The notes beneath the pieces are model-generated. The model was given only the letters and a program-made list of their open reading frames with translations, did no database searches and was not told the DNA's origin. This document shows positions 22,540-34,650 of a stretch of 64,000 nt of DNA, piece by piece. Every line of letters starts with the position of its first letter. Within the stretch, counting starts at the first letter, position 1. The position numbers and the translations under genes are program-made. This DNA is from Sistotremastrum niveocremeum HHB9708 (Eukaryota; Basidiomycota; Agaricomycetes; Sistotremastrales; Sistotremastraceae), in the NCBI GenBank assembly GCA_001630475.1, contig KV419405.1, positions 367,769 to 431,768 of the forward strand. Direction: 5' to 3'.

Positions 22540-25500
22540 TCAAAGAGCACGTACGGGTTTGAGAGCTTTGATGAGATGCCATTCTTCCATCGATACATCC
22601 TCTTTGAATGATGACTATTGAAATACGAACGTGTTAGCATACATAACAGACTGCCAGAGATAGAGGACAGACCTTGAGAACGTCGATACTCTGCCGCGTG
22701 ATATGACTGACAATCTCATCCTTATCGTCGAAATGACGGCCGAACATCTTGGTCGATTGATAGACTGCTGATTCGATCTTGACTGCTACACCGCCACCTG
22801 CTTGAGATTTCTTGACGAGCTACGAATGGCGACGTTAAAGAATGTGCGGCCGACAAGACAAGAAGAACGAACCTCCATCGACTTGTGATTGATCTCCAGT
22901 GAAGTACTATATGCATTATAAGTATCAGTAAGAAGTATAACTTGACTAGACTTACATCTTTCCAAGATCGATGATTTCTTTCTTTTGCGTCACCGGGTCC
23001 ACTTTAACCACACACAGAGGTGTACCGACGCGCAAAGTTCCATCAAGGATATCGACGCCAAGAATGATAGGATCTCTCTTCGCGAAGACAGCGATGGTCT
23101 TCAGTCTGCAAGGCCATACGGCTTGAGGAGCTGCGTCTTTACGCTTTGCTTCGGTGATTTCGGCGTTGTAAGCGGTGAACGCGTCGAAAAGATGGTAGAT
23201 AATGTCGGCTATGAACGTGATGAGCACTTCAAGGATCTGCAGATGGGACGAATGAGTACCTTTGAAGAGCTTGATCCCTTCTTCCTCTGCCAACTTCTCG
23301 GCCTCCTTGTCGACGGGAACGTCGAAACAGAGAATACAAGCCAATTCCTTAGCTTTCTCCAACATCGTTGCAGCCCTTCGGATATTCTTCTTGTGGACGG
23401 GACCGATGTCGATGCCTGATACAGGGATCTTGCTGACCTTCAAGAAATCGAGCAACGCTTCTAATGAACCGAGAGTGCTGGCCTGTACACAGACACCACG
23501 ACCTGACTTGTCGATCGACTCCATGAGACTGGTAAGATCTGACATGACTTCCTCAGCCAGCTCTTCTTCGTCGTCGTCGGGGCCGCAGACTAGGAGTCGT
23601 GAACCAGCGATCGCCTTTTCCAGATCTGGCGCCGCAATCTTGACACCCAAGGCGGCTTTGACCTCTTTGTGGTGCACATATTGCGACTGTCACTACGGGT
23701 AAGAAAACGGCGATCAAGACACATGCGAGTTGGCTCACCTTTATACGTAACTCGCGTAGAGGTTGGGGAGTCAATAGGGCTCGCACTTGAGTGATGATAG
23801 GACCGTTCAAACCGCAAACAACAATCTTGTCGCCTTCGTGCAAAATACCATTTGAGAGAACAACATCGATCGTCGTGCCAAGACCTTCGATAACCTTGAC
23901 TTCTAGCACTGTGCACTCCAACGTAGAGAGGTACATGAGACTTTCGCTCATGCGCTGCTGCGTTAGGTTGACCAGAAGCATAATCATGTCGGGGACACCC
24001 TCGCCAGTAATAGCAGAAGTTGGCACGAGGGAGACGTTGCGAGCGAAGTTCTTGTTTTCGTAGTAGAGAACAGAGTTGAGACCTTGCTCAGCAAAAGCAA
24101 GAATAGTCTTCTGAACACGATCCGCAAATTCACGTTGAACGGCAGGCTTTTGTTTTGCTAATGAATCCTGGAATCCGTTATCGGGAGTTGCTTCCCAGCC
24201 ATAAATTCTGTCAATCTGAGGATCTTGGTGAGACCGGTCGTAGGCTTCGAACGGAGGACATACCTTGTTCAAAGCGACAATGAATGGTGTTTTTCGATCG
24301 CGGAGAAGGCGTAGAGATTCGAGCGTTTGGGGTTCGAGGTAGTGCTGAAATGTAATCAGTACTGGCGGTGTACTTGGTTCAAACATTCATACCATGATAT
24401 CAACAACCAGGATGGCGATGTTGCAGAGTGAACTTCCACGGGAACGCAAGTTAGTGAAAGACTCGTGACCTGGAGTATCGATAATTAGGAGACCCGGGAT
24501 CTTATACTCCTGGGTTCCCGCCTGAGAACGAGTGTCAGTCCCACAATCATAGGGTCTTTCTTTAACTACTGACCGTATTGACGACCTGAGTTTTCTGCTT
24601 GATGGCATCAACAGGGAAGTAAGTTGCGCCAATTTGTTGCGTGATACCCCCGGCCTCGCCCTCCTGCACATTCGTCTGTCGGATCTTATCCAAAAGCTTC
24701 GTTTTGCCAGTGTCGACGTGACCAAGAATGCAGCAAATGGGACTTCGAAGGTCATCCTTATTTCTCGCAGCCACGGCAGCTTCATACGCTTTCTTCCTCC
24801 TCTCGACGGCCTCTGCTTTTCGTTGTGCTTGCAACCGCTGAGCAGTTGTCATACCGTCGTCGTCAGACGAATCTTCATCGGAATCGTCTGAGTCTGAGTC
24901 TTCTTCAGAGTCTTCCTCTTCCGACTCTGACTCGGATTCTGACTCTTCCTTGACGGGTGTCTTCTTTGCGGAACCGGGAGCTGCTTTGGGCGCGGGCGAC
25001 GGGGCTGCCTTGGCACCCGGTTTAAGGCTGGGCTTGAGGGGTGTGGGAGATTTCGACCTGGCTGCGGTGGCTTTGGGCGTCGCGGCAGTGCCGTTCTTTC
25101 CATTCGTGGCTAAAGCTGCATGTAAGTAGGGAGGATGGGGAAGTACATGGACTATGCCTACCTTTCGATGGGGTAGCTGCCGGGGTAGGGGCAGGTTTCG
25201 CTGCTTCATCATCCGAACTAGCATCCCAATCGCTTTTCACACCATCATCTGCTTTAGCAGCAGGAGTGGGCACGGGAGCCTTCACTTCATGGTCGCTTTC
25301 TGCGTCCCAATCGCTCTTCACGTCCTCTTTCTCCGCAATTGGACTGGTAATTTCGTCATCAGCAGGTAATGAGGGAGTAGTCACTGATGGCGAAACAACA
25401 GAGGGTTCGGGTGATTCGGTTGCTCTTGTTGAGGCTTTGTCGACCGGACCCTTCTTCTTCCGCGATCCATAGGTCACCTTTTTAGGAGGTCCACTGGGAA

Positions 25501-27059
25501 TACCACTAGGAGCGCCATTGTGTTGCAATCCTTCGACAATCATGCCACTTTCCAGGAGGGCTTTCCGCCGAATCTCAGCAGCGGCCTTCTCGCGTTTTTG
25601 CTTATCTGTGAGAAGACGCCCTTCTTTACGAGCTTGCTCTCGTTTTGCCTATAAATCATGGTTAGCCAAGTAGTTAATGGTGTATGGACGCAAAACCCAA
25701 CCTTTTCTTTCTCTTTGCGTCGTTGTTTCTCTTCCTCTTTTCGCTTCTCTTCCTCAGCCGCTTTCCGTTCTTCTTCTTCAATTCTCTTTCGCTCTTCTTC
25801 TTCTCTCTTCTTCGCCTCTTCCTCCAGCCTCTTCTTCTCTTCCATCGCAGCTCTTAGAACAGCCAGAGCACCGGTCGGTTTCTTTTTTCCTTTATCTGCA
25901 GCCGCAGCTGGCGCGGGAGCTTCTTCCTCTTTCTTCGCGCCTGCTTTCTTCTTTTTCTTTTTCTTAGAGGCGGAGGTGCCTTCAGCTGCGCCAGCGTCGT
26001 CGTCGTCGTCTTCCGCCTCCTTTTCGGGAGCAGGAGCAGGTGTGGGAGGGGTTTCAGGCGCATCTTGGCCCTTAGCAGCGGCTGCTGCCGCTTTTTTCTT
26101 CGCCTGCAGAAGCGTCAGTTAGAGGCACATGCTTAGAATGTAAAGAAAGAGCTTGCCTTTTCCCTCTCCTTCTTCAGTTTCTCCTTCTCTTTTTTGGACA
26201 AGACCTTCGTCGTAGGCTGATCTTCCTCATCCTCCTCCTCCACAGCAGCTGTCTCGGCAGCGGGGGCCGGAGAGGCAGCAGGTTCTTCCTTTGCCGCTCC
26301 TTTCTTCCCCTTTTTGCCTTTAGGCTTAATAGGTCCAAACTCCTCATCCGCCAGTTCCTCTGCTGTCATCTCTGCGGGTCCCTTCTTCGTCTCGACTTCA
26401 ACAGTTTCTGGGGGTTCGACCACGGGTTCAGTAGCGGGAGTGTCGTCTAAATCTTCGTCGAGGGCAGCAGCAGCATTCTTCTTGCCCTTCTTGCCCTTCT
26501 TTCCTTTCTTGTCTTTAGTGGATGACGGACCCCATTCTTCGTCCGCGAGCTCCTCAGCAGTCATCTCGACAGCCTTTTTAGACTTCGAGATATCTCCTTT
26601 GGCTGCCTGCTCTTCGCCTTCAGAGCCTTCGCCGGGAGCGGGGCCATCTTCGAAGGTTACGGCATCCCTTTTATTTTTCTTCTTGTCCTTCTTCGACTTC
26701 GCTACTTTCATTAATGACTGTAGGTTGCCAATAAGTATATACATCTAGAGGCACATAATAGATTCTGGGACGCACCATTAACCCTCCCTGTTCCTCGTCT
26801 TCGTCCTCCTCAGGCGCATCAGCCGTCATACTGAGTGCAGCGAATCCGCCAAAGGCACTTTTGCGTGCAGGACCTGGCACTGGCTCATCGTCGAGCGACA
26901 CGTCCTTTAATTTTGATGCTACAGACTCTCCAGCCTTCTCCCTAAAATCGACTTGAATTTCAGCGATCTGATCTGGGTCAGGGCAAGGTAGAAATGACGG
27001 TACCAAAAATCTTCATCATCGCCCTTCTTTCCCTTCTTTCCTTTATTCTTAGGCGGCAT
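22540..27059 (-). CDS. FUN12: Eukaryotic translation initiation factor 5B
   Basis: GTPase that joins the 60S subunit to the 40S initiation complex (IF2 homolog). Start ATG at 27057-27059: [19 protein letters not shown], joined by an intron to [13 protein letters not shown]. The long N-terminal region is low-complexity: Lys-rich KKGKKGKK blocks, two copies of [11 protein letters not shown] followed by WGP or FGP, Glu/Arg-rich coiled coil, two VKSDWDA motifs and a Ser/Asp/Glu run. The G domain follows: [19 protein letters not shown] (G1), [32 protein letters not shown] (G3), and FIVALNKIDRIYGW (G4). After it come the beta-barrel ([20 protein letters not shown]) and domains III-IV ([37 protein letters not shown]). 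The end is [17 protein letters not shown] at 22540-22542. Complete; about 12 exons. Confidence 0.97.
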
Positions 27060-27796
27060 TGATCAGGATGCGGTAGTGATGGTCAGGTATCAAATTGGTT
27101 ATGATGTGAGTTCGTTGATCCAGTCACTCGAGTCGACTGTGGGTGCCGGCGGGTCCGTAGGGAAAACTCCGCGAAAGTTTCGATTTCTACTGCCACCTCG
27201 TCGGCGACTTTCAGCTTCGTGACTATTGTTAAATTCTGGACAAACGAACACGATGCAGTCGAGGCTATGATATGCTGGGACCAGAATACCTGACTTGCGC
27301 GCCGGATTCTCGAAACTACCGCGTCCATCAAATTTCTATCTTTCCGACGTCACGATTCAGCATTTACTTGCCTCTTCATCGGGATATACTCAAAGTCTTC
27401 TGTGCACATCCTGATACTAACTGGGCCTATGATATCTTATATATTTGCCCTGTTGTGCCGCGGACTCATCCCTGGGCTAACTGCCAGGCGGTCTTCGGTC
27501 GCTCGTGGAGGTTGTCGGCCGTTGATCTTTGTCTGCAAGAGAGTCATCAGTCTTTGAATTGCTTGCCTCACAGTCATATATCTCAATCTTCATTGGTTCA
27601 CGCCAAAAGCAACGTTGAATTTAGGTAACGAATAATCACTGCTCTTATCCGAACACATCCGATTATCGCTCCCCGTCGGCCGACTGCCTGCCTTCATCCT
27701 GAACGACCACCGTTACTTGAAGGGTATAAAGCAACTTGCTTACCGCGCCTTAAACATCATCATCGCATCCACTTCGCCGTCCTTTCATCCCCTGCA
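27060..27796. promoter_or_regulatory. Bidirectional promoter, with TATA box at 27725-27730
   Basis: About 0.74 kb between the divergent starts of eIF5B (-) and the methyltransferase (+). A clear TATAAA at 27725-27730 lies about 70 nt before the methyltransferase ATG, followed by a CATCATCATCGC run. Short frames on both strands here show no gene-like features. Confidence 0.6.
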
Positions 27797-28741
27797 ATGT
27801 CTCAACCAACTGCTCCAGAAGATACCTGGTCTGCCCAGAAATACAACGACGTCGCCTCGTTCGTTTACTCCCCCAAGTACACTTCTGCAGTCTTGACTCT
27901 TCTCGATGCGAAACCCGGCGAGCATATCATCGACTTCGGATGTGGAAGTGGAGAAGTCACCCTCGAACTGCAAAAGATTGTCGGTGAAACGGGAAAGGTC
28001 GTCGGCGTCGACGCGAGTCAGAGCATGGTAAGCTCAAATGTATTCAATCGGCGGGGTTGCTGACTCGTGGTATAGATATCCAAGTCCATTTCAAATGGCG
28101 TCAAGGATGCAGCTGTCCTCGATCTCCAGGTCTTCGCCCCCGAATACGTCAATAAGTTCGACGCGGTGTTCACCAATGCCACTCTCCATTGGTGCAAACG
28201 CGACCCGAAGGCAGTCGTCGAGAATGCCCGAAAGTACTTGAAGCCGGGAGGTCGCTTCGTGGGTGAATTTGGAGGCATGTTGAACTGCGTTGGTAAGTCA
28301 AATCCCCTTCTGCTCTTTCGTCTCAAGTCCTAAATGAGAGCAGGTGTCAGAGCAGCTCTCCACGTAGCCCTTAAGCGACGAGGTCACGACACGAAAGGGC
28401 TCGATCCTTGGTATTTCCCCTCCGTCAATGAATACAGCAAGGTACTTCCAAATTTCTTCTCTCCATTCGTCTTTGCTCAAACATAATAGGTCCTCGAATC
28501 TTCCGGCTTTACCATCAATCATATCGTTCTCGAGCCCCGACCCACTCCTCTCCTCGGGCCTCTCGTTGACTGGCTTGACACCTTCTGTCGCCAAAGTTGG
28601 CTCGCAAACTTGGACGATCAAGAAGCCAACGAAGTTATGGAAGAGGCCCAGGAGATCTGCAGTGTTGATTGTAGAGATTCGGATGGGAATTGGTGGCTGC
28701 CTTATTATAGACTGAGATTCGCTACCGTGCTCAAAGCGTGA
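27797..28741 (+). CDS. SAM-dependent methyltransferase, class I (trans-aconitate methyltransferase-like)
   Basis: Start ATG at 27797, MSQPTAPEDTWSAQKYNDVA. The SAM-binding motif I is IIDFGCGSGEVTLELQ, followed by the acidic motif VVGVDASQSM. Then an intron, KSISNGVKDAAVLDLQ, the motif IV region FDAVFTNATLHWCKRDP, and PGGRFVGEFGGMLNCVG. The C-terminal part contains GLDPWYFPSVNEYSKVLESS and PRPTPLLGPLVDWLDTFC, ending YYRLRFATVLKA with TGA at 28739-28741. The Y-N-D opening and the FxNATLHW motif resemble trans-aconitate and related small-acid methyltransferases, but the substrate cannot be assigned. Three introns, all in frame. Confidence 0.85.
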
Positions 28742-29454
28742 AATTATGCTGAATATGAATGGAATTATTGCTCAGGTCGGGGTTTTGAGTCACTTCAGAC
28801 CAATCGTCAGCAGCTGAACGACTCGAGAATTGAGCACATCCGGAGTCATCCGCTACCGCCGCCATCCTCTTCAGCGCCGTCACCTCAAAGAATTTCTCAA
28901 TCGAAAAATGGCCTTTGATATTGCTTCAAGGACGATGAATAGCAAAGTTGCTCAACAATTTCGACGCCGAATACTTACGACTCAATACCGGAACCAAGAC
29001 CATACGTCTGTTACTTTTCATGGTCAGCGAAATGCCTGAGGGAGCGTCCTGTCCACTGTCAATTCAGGTCGTCAGCTACTCTGTCGAGGCCTCGAGGGCT
29101 CCGTTCTCCAAGAAATCCCTGTCTCGTCAGGACAACGAAGGGCACAGGTGCGCAATATTTCTGTCACCGAATATTTACGACTCAAATGTCAAACTCAAGG
29201 TTGGGCTTCTTGAGCTTCTCAGCGGAACGTCTATAGCAGCTGCTTCTCGTTCACTATCGACTCACTTCGTCAGCAAAACTACTGTATCTTCCTACTCAGG
29301 ATCCCCTTCACTACGGCTCGGTTTGATTGGCTCCCGTGCTCGCATTCCTCTCCCGTCGTCCGAATCTTCGTCCCGCGAAAAGCATATAATCCAGCCCACC
29401 TCCGGAATACTCTCTTTCTCCATCCACCACCATCCCCTCTCACCTGCCTCTGGC
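28742..29454. other. Intergenic region before a repeat array
   Basis: About 0.7 kb. A long + frame spans part of it (28948-29619) but runs into the repeat array and has no recognised domain, so I do not call it. Nothing else seen. Confidence 0.4.
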
Positions 29455-30178
29455 AGGGCTCCCTGTCTCCGGACAAAATCCTCGGTGGCTCCAGATCTTC
29501 TGTGCTGGGCCAATGGCTACCCGTCGCGCAGTGCTACCTTGCGTAGCGTTGCCGGCCTGCGTAGTCTGCCGTCGAAGGAGAGCCTAGTGGGAGGCTGCGC
29601 ACGGTTACATCCCCCCTGACTCGACACCTGTCTTCTAGGCAGGGCTCACTGTCCTCGCGACGAAATCCACAGTGGCTCCAGATCTTCTGTGCTGGGCCAA
29701 TGACTACCCGTCGTGCAGCGCTTGCGTTGTCGGCCTGCGTAGTCTGCCGTTGTTGGAGAGCCTAGTGAGAGTCAGCGTAACCTATTCCACCTCACCTGCA
29801 TTGCATTGCATTGCAGGGCTTCTCGTCTTCATGACGAAATCCACAGTGGCTCCGGATCTTCTGTGCCGGGTCACTGGCTGCCCGTCGCGCGATGCTTTTG
29901 CGTCGCCGGCCTGTGCAGTCGGCCGTTGTGGAGAGCCTAGTGAGAGTCTGCGCTACTGTCATCCAGCCTCGCCTGCCAATGGCAGGGCTCCGTGTCCTAT
30001 GGACCGAATCCACATTCCTCTTCGGAGTGATGGAGAGCCTAGTGAGAGCGGTGGACCCCCAACCCGGCCTCAACCTCTTGTGGTGCTCCTTGTCCTTTGG
30101 ACAGAATCTGATGGTGTCTTCGGACTCATCGGAGAGCCTAGTGAGCGCCCCACCCCACCTTCAATCCGGCCTCTCTAA
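29455..30178. repeat. Tandem hairpin-bearing repeat array, copy 1
   Basis: About five head-to-tail units beginning near 29455, 29640, 29814, 29983 and 30084; the first three are 170-185 bp and the last two shortened to about 100 bp. Units open with GCAGGGCT, contain GACGAAATCCACAGTGGCTC (variants) and CTTCTGTGCTGGGCCA, and close with GGAGAGCCTAGTGAGAG followed by a CTCACCTGC-type stretch. Unit junctions form short inverted repeats (for example CTGCCAATGGCAG), and inner palindromes such as GCGATGCTTTTGCGTCGC occur. The same family returns, same strand, at 55140-55870. Not recognised as any known element. Confidence 0.8.
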
Positions 30179-30629
30179 AACATGAGAGCTGGTATGACCA
30201 TAACTGCACGGTCATTAAATTGAAGGCGTCTTCAAAATAACTGCTTTGTCATCTCTCAAGACCTGATCATCGATCATCGTCGCTATCGAGTCTCGACCGA
30301 CAGATGGACGGTCACAGCCTACTTTATTACTATTTGTACATCCGTCTAACTTGTTGTCGTCGGTATCCGATCGTATCAAATTGTGGAAACCCAGATTCCA
30401 CTCACGGCCAAAATAATCTAGTCATGATTGCCCAAACTACTTATCATATTTCAATTGCCGGATAACGCCATGCGCAATGACACATGATCGATCTTCAGTC
30501 TGTCCTACTGACGTTGAATAGTATCATTCTTTCTATCCACTTCTGTATTCAGAGGCTGCCAGTGTCAGAAGCGTGCAGATATGATGTACGTACCAAACAG
30601 CTTACTGGACCATAGGGAAGGTAATATTG
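30179..30629. other. Short intergenic region
   Basis: About 450 bp between the repeat array and the 3' end of the F-box gene. I see no gene, repeat or clear signal in it. Confidence 0.5.
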
Positions 30630-32230
30630 TCAATACTCCAGAATTCTCAAATCAAACCCGCCATTCAAGATCAGCCTTCCACGCGATGCATCAAACAGCA
30701 AGACATCAAAATCTCCCTTCTCTCCGACCAACTCAGGAGGAAGTCCAAGGTGTACCCAAGAACGCTCGACATCCGAGCCTGCACCCTCGCAGAACATCAT
30801 GACCTCAACATCTTTCCGTGGATATTCCTCTCGTACAAAGTTGAAAGGGTGTCGGCCGGGACTGCGTACCACCGCCATTTTTGAAGTGTATTTTCCCGCT
30901 TTATGATGCAACTTGTTTCGATTAACGAATTTCAGCGATTTATCGTTTGGCGGCTTGAGTCTTATTATGTAGTAGTCTCCTCTGATGTTGGAGAAAACGA
31001 TTGGCGTGGTGAACCAGTCGAAAGATGGTGGAGGGGGGAGAACCAAGCATTGATCTTGGGTAGGAGGAGACCCGGGATTTCGGCTTGGTGTTATGGCTCT
31101 GAAAAGGCGCCACTTTGGATTAGACCCGAACAGGTGAATAGGAACGAAAGGGCAAGGCTCCCTGGGCCATGGCTGTTGATCGGAAGCTGCTTGTCGTGAT
31201 TTGAGAATTAATTTCTTGGACGCAATGCTAGGCATGGAGCTAGGAATCTCCATTGAATATATAGCAGCGGAGAGACGGTCCTCGTCGTCCTGCTCCATTC
31301 TGACAAAATAGACTTTGGAACCATCAGTGTCGATGTGAAGCTTAATGAACGGATTCTGGCAAAGGGATTGACCGGTTCAAAAGGTTTTCAACAAGGGCTA
31401 TCGATTGTTTGCTCACCGCGAAAGTCCTATTCGGCACCACAATGCCTGTCACCTCTCTCCAATTACAGACGAGGAGTTCTTTCGGCGTCTGCATGACGAA
31501 GAAGGTTTTCGAGACGGCCATCTCTATCATTGACATTTCATCCCCCAATGTGTAATGGTGGTCCAAGTCCAGGCCAACATGCTCGGAAACATGAGCAAAT
31601 GATCCAGCGGTGAGACGGAATTCATCAATATTCAAGCGTTGACAATTTGTCCAGACAATGGTGGCGAGTATCAGAGTAGTTCCATCCTCTGAGAAATCGC
31701 AGCAGGCAGACATAATAGTGTCTCCAGCCTTGAACTGAAATTGTTTTTCAGGATAACGAAGATCCCTGAAAATGAAGCTGTTCGGAGAATTTTGCAAGAT
31801 GACTACTTCGCGAAATGAAAATGCGAGTGGCGATGGCCTGTCAAAGAAATCAACATCTAGTGCGAGATCGATCTTGATTGATTTCCGCGGAGCAAGCGGA
31901 CTCTTCTGGCCAAGTCGCCTACGCAGTGCGCTAGACCAGAGGGCTTGGCGGTACAACAAATCTGGAGAAATGCTTTCGAGGGTGTGGCCCATTGGTATTG
32001 CGATTTCAAAGGAATTTAAGGACCCTGCTATAGCATCCTTGCTTGAACATATGAGTGAATAGAGGGTGCCATTTGTCTGCATGCGGTGTCGTTGTAGTCA
32101 ACATTGAAACTGAGCAATTGCAATGTTTCCAGTTATTACTGACCTGCGACATATTCACGACGTCTTCGAACTTCAATAAACGGAGTATCTTGAGATATAT
32201 CTCTGCAGGTAGAGTTTCAAAAGGCGCCAT
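30630..32230 (-). CDS. F-box protein
   Basis: Likely substrate adaptor of an SCF ubiquitin ligase. Start ATG at 32230: MAPFETLPAEIYLKILRLLK, an F-box opening (LPxEI...IL..L), then FEDVVNMSQ, where an intron interrupts. The second exon continues TNGTLYSLICSSKDAIAGSL and runs for about 220 residues. It includes LALDVDFFDRPSPLAFSFRE and AGDTIMSACCDFSEDGTTLI, which resembles beta-propeller-like repeats. A further intron joins RTFA to NPFIKLHIDTDGSKVYFVRM. The C-terminal part ends LLFDASRGRLILNGGFDLRI-LEY; stop at 30630. Intact, three exons. Such F-box families are expanded and variable in Agaricomycetes; the target is unknown. Confidence 0.7.
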
Positions 32231-32637
32231 TTTGTATTGTTATCCTGTCGATCGTAGCCCTGATCAACGATAATGCGTGGAATGGAGCTAAACCTTTTCG
32301 TCTGAGATCATTGAGATCCAAGGCGTGCGACTCACTGCAAATAAGTTGGGTCCACCCTGGAAATTCACGCCAGGATGTATTGGGCGATATACGACGTGAC
32401 TGTCGACCGATGTGGGACAAAGCAAACAAGGGTTTGTTAGTTCAAACCCCGGCGGCCCGCTCTTTCCATCGATTGAACACGCGTTCTTTACGTAAATATC
32501 TCGAAGAGCGACAAATATATCCGATCCTTACCTCACCGATAGTCTCAGAAGGTAAGCTCTACGTGACGTTCCGACCCGATATAGCATTCGGCCCACATGA
32601 TGGTCTTACCAGTAAATCGACAAAATATCCAAGACAG

Positions 32638-32766
32638 GTGACGACTATGCAACGGAATCGCGGTGTGCCATCTATCCAGTACCGAACATGTTGGAATCGG
32701 ATTTATTGGATCACTTTAGGCCCTAAATTGGTGTATATAGTGCTCTACTATTATATTCTGCACTTG
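32638..32766 (+). pseudogene. Orphan last exon of a class 3 lipase gene
   Basis: After an AG acceptor (ends 32637) this stretch aligns with the last exon of the intact lipase at 60716-60840 (minus). The left copy reads GDDYATESRCAIYPVPNMLE then SDLLDHFRP before an early stop; the intact gene reads GDDDATDSQCTIASVPNILE then SDILDHLGPYNG. The rest of the lipase gene is not recognisable upstream, where the F-box gene begins, so this is a duplication remnant. A frame just before it (GKLYVTFRPDIAFG) might be a very diverged preceding exon, but I am not convinced. Confidence 0.65.
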
Positions 32767-33303
32767 AGAACGGTGTCAGGATGTTGCGGTTCTGGATCGC
32801 CTTCAACTACGGGCATGAGCTGTATTGATCTATGAGCTCGTACCATCATATAGTTGATGAGGTGCGAGAGAATGCACTTGAAATAATTTTGCTTCCGAAA
32901 GACTCGAGTACCCAAAAGGGAAAAAAAGATCCGTTGCCGGAAATGCCGCGCGAGCGCTGGCTGTCGCTTCTTCTCAGCAACGACGTCTGCTATAACAGCT
33001 GCTATATCTCTCGAAGACAGACATACAAGGACGACTCAGGCTGCTCTATGGGAGCAACATGAATCACTCTGGACGGGAAATTGACTGAATGCGACCAAAA
33101 TTGGGCTGTTGATAATTTCCTTTTCAAGCTACCTCGCGAGCTGCAGTAGATGTCTCAAGAATATTTGCGAAGAACAAACAGACTTTCGAATATATGAATC
33201 TGCCGAATACGCTACTACTCCTGTTCCCTACGTTCACACCCAGTGTAAACGCCGGTATCATCTACCACATTCACCACTCCACACAATCACTCGATTTTCA
33301 ACC

Positions 33304-33837
33304 ATGTTCGCACGCATCGCTGCCTCTGCATCCAACATCACCGGACGGATAGGACTCCGAGCGATCAGGACATCCAAGGCGGCCAAGCTTGTCGCAGATG
33401 CTTCTCGCTCGTCGACCTCCTCCTTGAAGACGGCCGCAACACCCTCCTTCACCCTCAATCCCGCGCATGCTCCCATTCCGACTTCTAGGATTTCTAGAGT
33501 TCGGGTTGAGAGTAATGCGACTCTGGCTGGTGCTCAGCGTTGCCTGTTCACTGTCAAGAAGTCAGACCCGCTGTGTCTCACTTCTGTCTCAGACACTTGT
33601 GAGACACCGTCGGTCAAGGTCAAGACTCCCAAGGCCAAGGTCAAGAAGACCACTCGCTGGGCCGACGAGGTACCGGATTCGAAGACCTCTCCAGTGAGCG
33701 TCCTCGCTGAAGTCAAGAAGGTCAAGAAGACGGTTCGTTTCGCCGAATATAGCCAGGTCAAGTACGTCCCCTTTCCCACAAGGGCGCGCAAGGCTATGTT
33801 GGCGGATTACCTCGCTACAAGACGGCACTGGCGATAA
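33304..33837 (+). CDS. Small basic protein with RVxF-like motif, left copy
   Basis: 178-residue intact single-exon frame. Start ATG at 33304 is chosen because the paralog at 59667-60203 starts at the same residue; an upstream in-frame ATG at 33109 is not conserved. The N terminus MFARIAASASNITGRIGLRA is Arg/Ala/Ser-rich without acidic residues, suggesting mitochondrial import. The C-terminal half has two related basic-aromatic motifs, KKTTRWADEVPDS and KKTVRFAEYSQVKYVPFP; KKTVRF matches the RVxF docking motif for protein phosphatase 1. The stop TAA is followed at once by a GTGAGT sequence, a possible 3' UTR intron donor. Function unknown. About 88% identical in protein to its partner by eye. 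Confidence 0.6.
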   Translation: MFARIAASASNITGRIGLRAIRTSKAAKLVADASRSSTSSLKTAATPSFTLNPAHAPIPTSRISRVRVESNATLAGAQRCLFTVKKSDPLCLTSVSDTCETPSVKVKTPKAKVKKTTRWADEVPDSKTSPVSVLAEVKKVKKTVRFAEYSQVKYVPFPTRARKAMLADYLATRRHWR

Positions 33838-34434
33838 AGTGAGTGCTTCATTTCGTATCAGCATTTGCTTCCTGCTTCGTTTGTCGAAGTGGGAGGGTTC
33901 GTCGATTCAGATGAGGGGACGCCCGAGGCTGAACCGACGTCACTGATATACTATGTTTCAGATCGAAGGTCCGTTGGATTGGGAGGCGAGACTTATTCTT
34001 TGAGGTTGGCTACCTCGGATTATAAGTCAAGCCTGGCACGTACCTGCCCCTCTGGCGAAGGGTTATGGTATATCGCCACTGTCTCTCTTCCTTTGCATCT
34101 TCGGCTCGCCACCGATGTTGTGTTGGTTGAGCGATCCAAGTCAGTGACAATGTCATCAACTCGTTGAGCTCATTCGTAGTCTGTCTGGGATGTTTCTCTT
34201 TGTGAGGACTGAGGCAGATGTGAATCGGACGAGCTTGATGAATTTTTGTGATCAACGTTTGGCCACGTTGTGACAATCTTTCAACATTGTCGGCTTCATG
34301 CAGACATTTACTGTGTACTCGAGTATACCGTATACATGGACCGGTACACTACGTCGACGGATGAGTTGCCGGACCCGAAACCCCCGCGCGAAAATAGACT
34401 AATTGTCTTTATTATGCTGTCAATATAGTAAATT

Positions 34435-34650
34435 TTGTCTGATTTTTTCTCGTCGCTACAGGCGTCGTCTGAGAAGAGCTCTGAGGACAATGAGAAGATG
34501 GTTACTACGGGCGCTAGTAGAGACGGAAGCGAGGAAGCGAGAGTGCCGAAGTCCGACGTGCTTCCGATGCTCGCTCTCTCGACCCCTTCTATTCAGCCCA
34601 TCGTTACCGCCTTGAGGAGTCAGCTGGAAATCGTCTGGAAAGCCATCTGA
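34435..34650 (+). CDS. Conserved short ORF in the duplication, left copy (doubtful)
   Basis: 71-codon frame, MSDFFSSLQASSEKSSEDNE onward, ending VWKAI. A CAG acceptor stands just before ASSEKSSED, so it may be an exon rather than a gene of its own. The frame is also open in the right arm (58852-59103, minus), but the two arms are almost identical here, so conservation says little. No known domain; rich in Ser/Glu. Confidence 0.25.
   Translation: MSDFFSSLQASSEKSSEDNEKMVTTGASRDGSEEARVPKSDVLPMLALSTPSIQPIVTALRSQLEIVWKAI

Noticed and set aside
28948-29619. 223-codon + frame
   Set aside because: It enters the repeat array and has low-complexity composition without any motif.
29455-30178. Possible CRISPR array
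   Set aside because: Units are long, diverge throughout and have no constant-repeat/variable-spacer pattern; the genome is eukaryotic.
32311-32835. 174-codon + frame
   Set aside because: It overlaps the F-box promoter and the orphan lipase exon in a different frame from the lipase, so it is a chance frame.
34010-34276. 88-codon minus frame, also open in the right arm (59230-59496)
   Set aside because: The two arms are almost identical here, so an open frame in both gives no evidence of selection; no domain or start context.
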